Shown here one piece after another: positions 1-5,715 of a stretch of DNA of 5,777 nt. The DNA is from JADYZU01 sp964443055 (GTDB lineage: Bacteria > Pseudomonadota > Alphaproteobacteria > Rhodobacterales > Rhodobacteraceae). Location of the stretch: positions 1 to 5,777 of the forward strand of contig CAYUBT010000161.1 in the NCBI GenBank assembly GCA_964443055.1. Reading direction: 5' to 3'. Below the pieces are notes generated by a model, which saw only the letters and a list, made by a program, of their open reading frames with translations, searched no databases and had not been told where the DNA came from. Made by a program: the position numbers and the translations under genes. How positions within the stretch are numbered: the first letter of the stretch is position 1; the number at the start of each line of letters is the position of its first letter.

Positions 1-128
1 CGGAAGGCTTCTTCGGTGGATTGGTCCATCTTCGTCATGCCGAAGATTCCGGCGGCCGAGATGCCGACGAGCAGCAGGATGAGAAGGCCGAAGCCGAGAA
101 TGAGTTTCAGTCTGATCGTGAATCGCAT
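1..128 (-). CDS. Methyl-accepting chemotaxis protein, N-terminal fragment (runs off the left edge)
   Basis: Only the first 42 codons plus two bases are in the window. The translation begins MRFTIRLKLILGFG and continues as one strongly hydrophobic stretch (about residues 8-30, rich in Leu, Ile, Val and Gly). It then passes into a polar helix-like segment (MTKMDQSTEEAF). A short basic N-terminus followed immediately by a transmembrane helix is the usual start of an inner-membrane chemoreceptor whose sensor domain faces the periplasm. The identity rests on this N-terminal style and on position as the gene after cheW; the HAMP and signalling domains are outside the window. An AGGA Shine-Dalgarno (complement of 137-140) lies 8 bases before the ATG. 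The gap after the cheW stop is 22 bases, so it probably belongs to the same operon. Ligand unknown. Confidence 0.75.
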   Translation of the reverse strand, partial: MRFTIRLKLILGFGLLILLLVGISAAGIFGMTKMDQSTEEAF

Positions 129-150
129 GGCGTTGTTCCTGCTTTGGAGA

Positions 151-678
151 TCAGTTGGCCGGACGCAGCCGCCCGCCCGGTCCGGACAGGTCGGCGGCGA
201 AAATGGCGTCGAGGTCGGGAAGGACGATGAATTCATCGTCCTGGCGGAAGAGCGCGCGGATGTAGTCGGGCCGCCAGCGCATGCCCACACTGGGGGGCGG
301 CTCGCGGCAGGCGTCGGAGAGGGTCGTCACCTCGCGCACGCCGTCGGTGCGCAGGCCGACGAGGGTCGTCTCGCCCGCGATCGGCATCTCGATGACGACG
401 ATCCGCGCTTCGGGAGAGTTCCGGCTGCGGGTCATGCCGAAGGCGAGGCGCAGATCGGACAGCGGGATGACGCGGCCGCGGAAATTGATGACGCTTTCGA
501 CGAAATGATCCGCGCCCGGCACGCGCGTGGCGGGGATCATGTCGAGGATTTCCTGCACGGTCGTTGCCTCGAGCGCGAAGACCTCGCCGTGAAGATCGAA
601 GGTCAATACCTCGAGTCCCGCAGAGGTGCCGCCGTCGGTGCCCGGCTGTGGCCTGGGTGTCGTGGTTGATTCCGTCAT
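151..678 (-). CDS. cheW: CheW chemotaxis coupling protein
   Basis: The 175-residue product is a single CheW-like domain (about residues 20-165) after a disordered Thr/Pro/Gly-rich N-terminus of about 20 residues. CheW is a cytoplasmic scaffold that links receptor tips to the P5 domain of CheA in the chemoreceptor array. Visible family hallmarks are the first beta strands (LTFDLHGEVFALEATTVQEIL), the NFRGRVIPLSDLR segment at residues 65-77 and the later strands ETTLVGLRTDGVREV and DDEFIVLPDLDAIF. The ATG overlaps the cheA stop in an ATGA, which fixes the start. An AGGA sits only 4 bases upstream (complement of 683-686), so coupled re-initiation is likely. Length is close to the usual 150-175 residues. 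An additional CheW elsewhere in the genome cannot be excluded. Confidence 0.95.
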   Translation of the reverse strand: MTESTTTPRPQPGTDGGTSAGLEVLTFDLHGEVFALEATTVQEILDMIPATRVPGADHFVESVINFRGRVIPLSDLRLAFGMTRSRNSPEARIVVIEMPIAGETTLVGLRTDGVREVTTLSDACREPPPSVGMRWRPDYIRALFRQDDEFIVLPDLDAIFAADLSGPGGRLRPAN

Positions 679-2633
679 GCTGTCCTGCGCATCCGCGCCT
701 CCTCCTGCTGGCCTGCCGCGACCAGATGCGCGACATCGAGAATGAGGGCGACGGACCCGTCGCCGAGGATGGTTGCGCCCGAGAAGGTCTCGATTCCGGC
801 GTGAAGCCGCGAGAGTGACTTGATCACCGTCTGGTGGTTGCCGATGATCTGGTCGACGACGAGCCCAACCCGTTCCGTGCCGGTCGAGACGACGACCATC
901 TTCTGATGGGGGTCGGGCTCGGTCCCGGTCGCGAAGAGGTCGCGCAGGCGCAGAAACGGGACGAGCCTTTCGCGCAGCGAGATGAAGGCGCGCCCCTGCG
1001 AGCGCCGGTCCTGTTCGAGCGGTAGTTCAAGGCATTCCTCGACCGCGGCGAGGGGGATGACGTAGCGTCCCTCACCCACGCGCACCAGAAGCCCGCCGAT
1101 GATCGCCACGGTGAGCGGGATCCGCAGGGCGATTTCAGACCCTTCCCCGGGCGTGCTGCGAAGGTCGATGCTGCCGCGCAGCGACTCGATCGTCCGTTTC
1201 ACCACATCCATGCCCACGCCCCGTCCGGAAAGGCTGGTGACGGCGGCGGCCGTCGAGAATCCGGGCTGGAAGATCAGTTGCAGCAATTCGCCGTCCGAAA
1301 GCGCCTGCCCGGGCAGGACGAGCCCGGCCTCCTCGGCACGGGCGCGCAGGCGGGCGCGGTCGATTCCGCGTCCGTCGTCGATGATGCGGATGATGACCTC
1401 GCCGCCCTCCTGCCGGGCGGAGAGACGGATGCGGCCTGCGGAGGATTTCCCCGCCGCCCCTCGTTCGGACGGGGATTCGAGCCCGTGGTCGACGGCATTG
1501 CGCACCAGATGGACGAGCGGGTCGGCCAGCCGTTCGATCACGGTCTTGTCGACTTCGGTATTCTCGCCATCCGTTGCCAGTTCGATCGCCTTGCCGGTTT
1601 CATGCGCGAGATCATGGACGAGGCGGCGGAAGCGGCCGAAGAGGGTCGAGACCGGGACCATCCGCAGCACCATCATCGTGTCGCGCAATTCGCCCGAAAG
1701 GCGCTCCATCTCCTCCGAAATGGCGCGCAGGGGCAGGTCGTCGCGCGCGGTGGCAACCTGGCCGAGCCGCGATTGCGCGATCACAAGTTCGCCCACGCGA
1801 TCCATCATCTCGTCCAGCCGCTCGGCCGGAACCCGGACATTTTCGGCCGGTCTCGACCAGCGCGAATCGGCAGCCGGGTCGGCCGGGCTCCCTGTCGGGG
1901 CCGGGCCGAGGGCGACGTCCGGGCCGACGGGAGCCGGCTGATCGGCCGGGGGCAGGGAGTCGATACGCAGATCGACCGTGTCCATGACGAAGATGAAGAC
2001 ATCGTCGATCGCCGCGCGCGGAGCGGATGTGCGCAGCTCGACCTCCCAGCCGACATGCAATTGCATCGGATCGAGCGCCTCGAGCGGCGGCAGGGCCGAG
2101 AGATCGGCTCGCACCCTGGCCTCGCCCAGATCGCGCAGTTCGGTCAGGAGCGCGAGCGGGTTGGTGCCGTTGGCCATGGAGTCGGGCGGCAGGCTGAAGC
2201 GCAGACGCCAGCCCGTGCCTGTCGGCGCGGACGTGTGCTCGAGCGACGCGGCGGACCCGGCCCTCTCGAGCGCGGCCCGGAGCGCGGCCAGGAGGGTGGC
2301 ACCATGCTCTTCCTGCCCGGGCGCGCCCGGTGCGTCGACGAGCGCGCGCATGTGGTCGCAGGCACCCAGGACCGCGCCCGCCACATCCGCCGTGACCGGC
2401 GTATCGCCCCGGCGCAGGGCGTCGAAGGCGGATTCGCAGTGATGCGTGAAGGCGGCGAGCGCGTCGAAGCCGAACATTGCGCCCGACCCCTTGAGCGTGT
2501 GCAGGCCCCGGAACACGGCATTCACCAGTTCGCGATTATCGAGATCCTGCATGAGATCCAGAAGACCCTGTTCGATCTGCTCGAACAGTTCTGCCGCCTC
2601 GATGCGGAATGTTTCGGTCGGATCGGGTGTCAT
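675..2633 (-). CDS. cheA: Chemotaxis histidine kinase CheA
   Basis: The 652-residue product has the full CheA architecture. P1 (HPt, about 5-110) carries phospho-acceptor His45 in HTLKGSGAMFGF. A regulatory-partner-binding region (about 136-222, beginning GWRLRFSLPPDSM) is probably P2-like. A Pro/Ala-rich linker follows (about 222-262). P3 dimerisation begins near 264 (ENVRVPAERLDEMMDRVGELV). The P4 ATP-binding domain has the N box HLVRNAVDHG at 375-384, the G1 box DDGRGID at 419-425 and the G2 box GRGVGMD at 470-476. The P5 CheW-like domain spans about 506-645. All catalytic boxes are intact, so the kinase should be active. It autophosphorylates under receptor/CheW control and passes phosphate to CheY, encoded immediately upstream. 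The start overlaps the cheY stop (ATGA, 2630-2633), and the stop overlaps the cheW start. Confidence 0.97.
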   Translation of the reverse strand: MTPDPTETFRIEAAELFEQIEQGLLDLMQDLDNRELVNAVFRGLHTLKGSGAMFGFDALAAFTHHCESAFDALRRGDTPVTADVAGAVLGACDHMRALVDAPGAPGQEEHGATLLAALRAALERAGSAASLEHTSAPTGTGWRLRFSLPPDSMANGTNPLALLTELRDLGEARVRADLSALPPLEALDPMQLHVGWEVELRTSAPRAAIDDVFIFVMDTVDLRIDSLPPADQPAPVGPDVALGPAPTGSPADPAADSRWSRPAENVRVPAERLDEMMDRVGELVIAQSRLGQVATARDDLPLRAISEEMERLSGELRDTMMVLRMVPVSTLFGRFRRLVHDLAHETGKAIELATDGENTEVDKTVIERLADPLVHLVRNAVDHGLESPSERGAAGKSSAGRIRLSARQEGGEVIIRIIDDGRGIDRARLRARAEEAGLVLPGQALSDGELLQLIFQPGFSTAAAVTSLSGRGVGMDVVKRTIESLRGSIDLRSTPGEGSEIALRIPLTVAIIGGLLVRVGEGRYVIPLAAVEECLELPLEQDRRSQGRAFISLRERLVPFLRLRDLFATGTEPDPHQKMVVVSTGTERVGLVVDQIIGNHQTVIKSLSRLHAGIETFSGATILGDGSVALILDVAHLVAAGQQEEARMRRTA

Positions 2634-2998
2634 CTGCCAAGGACCTTTCTCGCCACTTTCACGAGTTGCTCGGGATCGAAGGGCTTGGTCAGCCAGCCTG
2701 TCGCCCCGGCGGCGCGGGCGCGCTGTTTCATGGTCTCGTCGGATTCGGTCGTCAGGAAGACGATCGGCACGCCGGCATGGGCGGGCATGGTGCGCATCGT
2801 CTCGATCATGGTGAGTCCGTCCATGACGGGCATGTTCAGATCGGTGATGATGAGGTCGAAGTTCCCGGCATTGGCCCGTGCGATTCCCTCGGCACCGTCG
2901 GCGGCTTCGGCGAGCCGGTAGCCCGCCGCCGTGAGCGCGATGCGGATGGCGGCCTTCACGCTCGCCGAATCGTCGACGACAAGAATTGCGGCGGTCAT
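2630..2998 (-). CDS. cheY: Single-domain response regulator CheY
   Basis: The 122-residue product is one receiver domain with no output domain. The acidic pocket Asp9/Asp10 is in ILVVDDS, phospho-acceptor Asp53 is in LIITDLNMPVMDG, the switch threonine is Thr83 in FLTTES and the conserved lysine is Lys105 in TKPF. Trp102 occupies the aromatic switch position that is Tyr106 in E. coli CheY. CheY-P made by CheA normally binds the flagellar switch, though alphaproteobacterial copies can also act as phosphate sinks. Placement directly before cheA favours this being the cognate regulator. A GGAG Shine-Dalgarno lies 7 bases before the ATG inside the end of the STAS gene, and the two genes overlap by 4 bases. 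Which role (motor output or sink) it has cannot be read from sequence. Confidence 0.95.
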   Translation of the reverse strand: MTAAILVVDDSASVKAAIRIALTAAGYRLAEAADGAEGIARANAGNFDLIITDLNMPVMDGLTMIETMRTMPAHAGVPIVFLTTESDETMKQRARAAGATGWLTKPFDPEQLVKVARKVLGR

Positions 2999-3300
2999 GT
3001 CATGTCTCCGCCGGGCCGGATGGCCCCCGTTTCCGCGAACCCGCCCAGGGCGATGGCGCGGGCCAGACCCCCGCCCGGCGGGAACGTCAGCCGCAGCCGC
3101 CCGCCAGCCAGGTGCGCGCTGAGCCTTGCGGCCAGCAGGATCTGCACGAAGCTGATGTCGACCTCATCGTCGTCCCTGAGCGTGACGGCGAGGCGGCTGT
3201 TCTGCGCCAGTGCGGCAAGGATACGCTCGCGGATCCCGGCAGCGTGGCGCAATGTCAGCGGCCCGCGCAGTTCCAGCTCTGCCTCGTCGCCTGCATCCAT
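2995..3300 (-). CDS. STAS-domain protein, first gene of the che operon
   Basis: With the ATG at 3300 the product is 101 residues and is essentially one STAS domain. It has an N-terminal strand (AELELRGPLTL), a helix (AAGIRERILAAL), a strand (RLAVTLRDDDEVDIS), the helix FVQILLAARLSAHL and a final strand GRLRLTFPP. The Asp48-Ile49-Ser50 triplet sits where anti-sigma-factor antagonists have their D-S-S phosphorylation site, so Ser50 could be a phospho-acceptor, but this is inference. STAS proteins bind partner kinases or regulators; similar small proteins head che clusters in roseobacters, role unsettled. An AGGGG sequence 6 bases upstream supports this start. The frame stays open upstream, with ATG at 3345 (preceded by AAGG, giving 116 residues) and GTG at 3441 (148 residues) as alternatives. 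The added residues are basic and look non-domain. Its stop overlaps the cheY start (ATGA). Confidence 0.8.
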   Translation of the reverse strand: MDAGDEAELELRGPLTLRHAAGIRERILAALAQNSRLAVTLRDDDEVDISFVQILLAARLSAHLAGGRLRLTFPPGGGLARAIALGGFAETGAIRPGGDMT

Positions 3301-3494
3301 GACCGACCCCTGCGGCTGTTTCCGGTTCCGGGGCCAGAAAGCCATGCGCGCCTTAACAAAGCGTTGGCACCGCAGCGGATCCCGCCCCGCCTTGCGAAGG
3401 ATTTTAGGGAAATCGCCGTGATCGGGGCTGCAGCCGTTCACCGGATGTTATGGTTTGCGCGCGACTCTGCCCTCGAATGCAGGAAAGGCGGCCG
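3301..3494. promoter_or_regulatory. Divergent intergenic region between the che operon and the MCP-like gene
   Basis: Both transcription units start outward from this 194-base gap, so it must hold the promoters for each unless transcription starts further away. It contains an AT-rich island (about 3400-3413, attttagggaaat) in an otherwise GC-rich stretch and a small perfect inverted repeat, CCTT-GCG-AAGG, at 3390-3400, which could be an operator. No convincing -35/-10 pair, sigma-54 -24/-12 element or sigma-28 flagellar promoter was found by eye. If one of the upstream STAS starts is used, the gap is shorter. Confidence 0.45.
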
Positions 3495-5225
3495 GTGGCT
3501 GAAACCAGGATTTCTCCCGTTCCCGTCGCCCGTGCGACGCTCGACCTCGCGCAGGCGCTTGATGAGACGCGCAGCCGGGTGGAGGAACGGTTTCTCGAAG
3601 GGGGTCAGGTGCTTGCCGCCGCGCTGGGCTCGACCGCCACCATGCGCGATCTGCTTGGCGAGGTCCTTGCCGCGCTCGACGGGGAGGTCGTCGCCGCGAC
3701 GCTCGCCGATCTCGCGCTGACGGTGCGGCGGCTGCATGAACTCCCCGCCCGTCAGGCGGCGCAGCACCGGCTCGTGAACATGCTCGCCACGCGTGCGGGG
3801 GTGCTGCAGGCGCGGGTCGCCGACATGCAGGAAACGCTGCGTTACCTGCGCACCGTGGCCGTGACGGTCAAGATCGCGGGGGCCGAGGCGGCGGAATTCG
3901 ACGGATTCGCTAACGACATGCTCGCCCGGATCCAGGCGGGCCGGGCGCAGGTCGATGGTTTCGCCGCCCGTCTCGGCCTGCTGCTCGGCCAGGCCCGGGT
4001 CGCGGCCACGCTTCATCGCCGCCTGCGTGACGACCATGCGCGCGCCATCCCGCTGCTCACGCGTGAGCTTGAGGAAAACGCGCATCACATGACGGATTAT
4101 CACGCCGGTCTGCGCGATCTGGCGGCAGCACAGGAGGCCCTGGTGCGCGAGACCGAATCGCAGGTCGCCCGCACGCTTTCAGCGCTGCAGATCGGCGACA
4201 TAACGCGGCAGCGGATCGAGCATGTCCATGCGGGTCTCCTGCTGCTCGCAGAGGCCGCACCCGCTCCGCCTCCGGGTGCGGCCCGTCCCGTCCTGGCCCT
4301 CCTGTCGCGGCAGCTTGATGATCTCGTTGTCGAATTCCGCAAGGGCGGCAGGACTGTCGCGCAGGGCCTCGCCGCGCTCTCGGCGGGCATGACGCAAATG
4401 CTCGCGCTCGGCCGTCAGGCTCGCGGGGGCGACGGCACCGAGGCGTTCCTCCCGGCGATGGAACGCAGCATCCTTGCGGCCCGGACCATCGTCACCCGGA
4501 TCGAGGGTGCGGCACGGCGCAGCGACCTGGTCAGCCATGATGCGGCACGGATCGCGGGTGAGCTGGCCGATGCGGTCGGCGCGATCACGGCCATCCGGTC
4601 AGAAATCCAGTTCATGGCGATCAACACCAGCCTGCGCTGCCGCCGTCTGGGCGATGCCGGCCGCGCGATCGTCGTCGTCGCCACCGAACTGCGCAACTTC
4701 GCGGCCCGCCTCGAGGATGAGGCTGCCGCACTTCTGGCTGAGCTGGAGGCGCTCGCCGAAGTTGTCCGTCCCGCGCCAGGATCGGAGTATGCGCTGCCGC
4801 CCGACACGTCTCTGGATACGGCGCTCGGTGCGGCGCTCGACAAGATCCGGGCCACGCAGCGCCGGATGCAGCAGGATCTGCGGGCGCTGGCGATGCAGGG
4901 CGAAGAGCTTGCGGGCGATATCGGCCATGGCGTGGCCCGGCTCGATTTCGAGCGTGAACCGGGCGATTCACTTGATGCTTCCGCCGCGCGGCTTGCGACG
5001 ATGGCGGGTGCGCAACCGGCGGTGCCTGCCCCCGAGACCGCCACAGTCAATCGCATCATCGAGCAGATTCGCGCAAGCTACACGATGGCCCGCGAACGCA
5101 GCCTGCATGACGGGTTCCCTGGCGGCCAGTCCGAAGCACGGGCGCAGGCCACCTCGAGCGACCGGCCCCCGACGGCCGACAAACGGATGGAGGAGGAGGA
5201 CGATCTCGCGGCAGTGCTGTTCTGA
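3495..5225 (+). CDS. Soluble MCP-like helical protein with CheZ-like motifs, divergent from the che operon
   Basis: With the GTG start at 3495 the product is 576 residues. AGGAAAGG at 3481-3488, 6 bases upstream, supports this start; in-frame ATGs at 3450 (591 residues) and 3477 lack one. No signal peptide or membrane helix is seen, so it should be cytoplasmic. The first helical block (about 15-253) ends in LQIGDITRQRIEHV, where Asp235, Thr237 and Gln239 match the DxTxQ catalytic motif of CheZ. A Pro/Ala linker (254-265) leads to a second helical block. Residues 369-403 align with the MCP hairpin tip and keep Asn377, Arg384, Gly386, Gly389, Arg390 and Glu398, but have Arg381 where receptors have the key Glu. 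A second linker (425-441) and more helix follow, then YTMARERSLHDGF from 529. A flexible tail ends in DDLAAVLF, resembling the CheZ CheY-docking peptide. Receptor-like signalling protein is fairly safe; phosphatase activity is inference. Confidence 0.8.
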   Translation: MAETRISPVPVARATLDLAQALDETRSRVEERFLEGGQVLAAALGSTATMRDLLGEVLAALDGEVVAATLADLALTVRRLHELPARQAAQHRLVNMLATRAGVLQARVADMQETLRYLRTVAVTVKIAGAEAAEFDGFANDMLARIQAGRAQVDGFAARLGLLLGQARVAATLHRRLRDDHARAIPLLTRELEENAHHMTDYHAGLRDLAAAQEALVRETESQVARTLSALQIGDITRQRIEHVHAGLLLLAEAAPAPPPGAARPVLALLSRQLDDLVVEFRKGGRTVAQGLAALSAGMTQMLALGRQARGGDGTEAFLPAMERSILAARTIVTRIEGAARRSDLVSHDAARIAGELADAVGAITAIRSEIQFMAINTSLRCRRLGDAGRAIVVVATELRNFAARLEDEAAALLAELEALAEVVRPAPGSEYALPPDTSLDTALGAALDKIRATQRRMQQDLRALAMQGEELAGDIGHGVARLDFEREPGDSLDASAARLATMAGAQPAVPAPETATVNRIIEQIRASYTMARERSLHDGFPGGQSEARAQATSSDRPPTADKRMEEEDDLAAVLF

Positions 5226-5388
5226 CGCAGTGCTGCAGCGATGCCGGGGCCGCAGGCAGGTCCGGGCGGGCCCCGACGCCAGAGCCCATATGGCGCGACA
5301 GGCGCACCGATGGGGAAGACGGACGCAAGGCCGGACTGCAACCGGCGCCTGCCATATCCGGCGTGATGACGCTCACAGGCAGCCGGGA

Positions 5389-5457
5389 TCCCCCCTGCTC
5401 GGGGGACCGGGCCACTGTGTCGACCTTCTCGCCGTCACTGCTCCGCCCGGATCCCCC
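5389..5457. repeat. Competing inverted repeats (alternative hairpins)
   Basis: The segment GGGGGA at 5401-5406 can pair with TCCCCC at 5389-5394 (6-bp stem, 6-base loop). Alternatively GGGGGACCGGGC at 5401-5412 can pair with GCCCGG at 5445-5450 plus TCCCCC at 5452-5457, giving a 12-bp stem interrupted only by a bulged A at 5451. The two pairings exclude each other. No T-run follows on the plus strand and no gene is obviously controlled, so function is unknown. Confidence 0.5.
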
Positions 5458-5487
5458 AGGGCATCGAGCGTCTGTTGCAGTGAGGTT

Positions 5488-5511
5488 CACATCCTTTCCT
5501 GAACGGATGTG
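5488..5511. repeat. Perfect 7-bp inverted repeat (CACATCC/GGATGTG)
   Basis: CACATCC at 5488-5494 and GGATGTG at 5505-5511 form a perfect 7-bp stem around a 10-base loop with a pyrimidine run (tttcct). It could be a protein-binding palindrome or a small hairpin. It is too short and lacks a downstream T-run to be called an intrinsic terminator. Confidence 0.5.
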
Positions 5512-5564
5512 GCGATTACGGACGGGGTGGAGGGCGGCATTCAGGCCGCAAGAGTCCCTCGGGC

Positions 5565-5649
5565 CCCGTCATTGCGAGGAGGCGCGGGCGACGCGACAAG
5601 CCAGAACGGTGGAAAGCTGGGTTGCTTCGCTGGCGCTCGCAATGACGGG
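5565..5649. repeat. GTCATTGCGAGG-type palindromic dispersed repeat, complete copy
   Basis: The 85-base element is bounded by a perfect 14-bp inverted repeat, CCCGTCATTGCGAG at 5565-5578 and CTCGCAATGACGGG at 5636-5649. Inside these arms the complementarity continues imperfectly: the left arm goes on to GACAAGCCAG and the right arm starts CTGGGTTGCTTCGC. The spacer is about 10 bases. As DNA or RNA it would fold into one long hairpin. Elements with the same ends (GTCATTGCGAG...CTCGCAATGAC) are known from memory as intergenic repeats in many bacterial genomes. No coding capacity is seen, so spread would need enzymes supplied elsewhere. Confidence 0.8.
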
Positions 5650-5673
5650 AAGAGGCACCCCCCTTCCCCCATC

Positions 5674-5715
5674 GTCATTGCGAGGAGGCCTCAGCCGACG
5701 CGGCAAACCAGAACG
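5674..5715. repeat. Second, partial copy of the GTCATTGCGAGG repeat (left arm only)
   Basis: GTCATTGCGAGGAGGC at 5674-5689 is identical to the start of the complete copy, and the next 26 bases match it with a few substitutions and one single-base length difference, ending in ACCAGAACG. After that the similarity ends, and no CTCGCAATGAC right arm follows up to the window edge. It is a half element or a copy whose other end has decayed. The two copies lie in the same orientation, with 24 bases between the complete element and the partial copy. Confidence 0.7.

Larger units (their letters stand above)
5226..5564. other. Non-coding region with several GC-rich inverted repeats
   Basis: No convincing gene is present. 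Open frames here give Ser/Pro/Arg-rich translations without recognisable domains, and the longest minus-strand one runs into the antisense of the preceding gene. Inverted repeats include CGGGGCC/GGCCCCG (5245-5251/5269-5275), which lies 20 bases after the stop and could help end the upstream transcript, although no T-run follows. There is also GCCGG/CCGGC (5330-5334/5342-5346), plus the structures listed separately. From about 5512 to 5564 nothing specific is seen. Confidence 0.5.

Noticed and set aside
16..669. A 217-codon plus-strand open frame opposite cheW and the MCP start
   Set aside because: It is the antisense of a well-supported cheW and MCP N-terminus, and the translation has no protein-family character.
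1278..2921. A 547-codon open frame on the plus strand opposite cheA and cheY
   Set aside because: Its translation is Arg/Gly/His-rich with no recognisable domain and lies antisense to a CheA with all catalytic boxes intact. Long antisense frames are expected in GC-rich DNA.
3361..3395. Possible sigma-54 promoter (TTGGCAC at 3364-3370)
   Set aside because: No GC/TTGC -12 element occurs at the required spacing.
3438..4103. A 221-codon minus-strand open frame opposite the MCP-like gene
   Set aside because: It is Arg/Gly/His-rich low-complexity translation antisense to a coherent helical protein with recognisable motifs on the plus strand.
5245..5275. Intrinsic terminator for the MCP-like gene
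   Set aside because: A 7-bp GC stem exists, but the loop is 17 bases and no T-run follows, so it is reported only as an inverted repeat within the gene-free region.
5250..5350. Minus-strand resemblance to a cobalamin riboswitch (GCCGGTTGCAGTCCGGC, then CGCCCGGACCTGCCT like a B12 box)
   Set aside because: The B12-box-like part lacks the conserved GAGA-type bases, the CTGCCCCCGCAACTGT-like and CCACTG elements are missing, and nothing on the minus strand downstream would be regulated. A covariance-model scan would settle it.
5298..5350. Plus-strand resemblance to a c-di-GMP-I (GEMM) riboswitch: GGACGCAAGGCC at 5321-5332 after a purine-rich loop
   Set aside because: The match to GGACGCAAAGCC is one base off, but the GGGCAAACC segment and the later TAGC-containing strand are absent and no downstream gene is seen. 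Judged coincidental without a model search.
5056..5490. Minus-strand frame of 144 codons with a GTG start after AGGAAAGG
   Set aside because: The purine run ends only two bases before the GTG, the translation is Ser/Pro/Arg-rich without domains, and it extends far into the antisense of the preceding gene.
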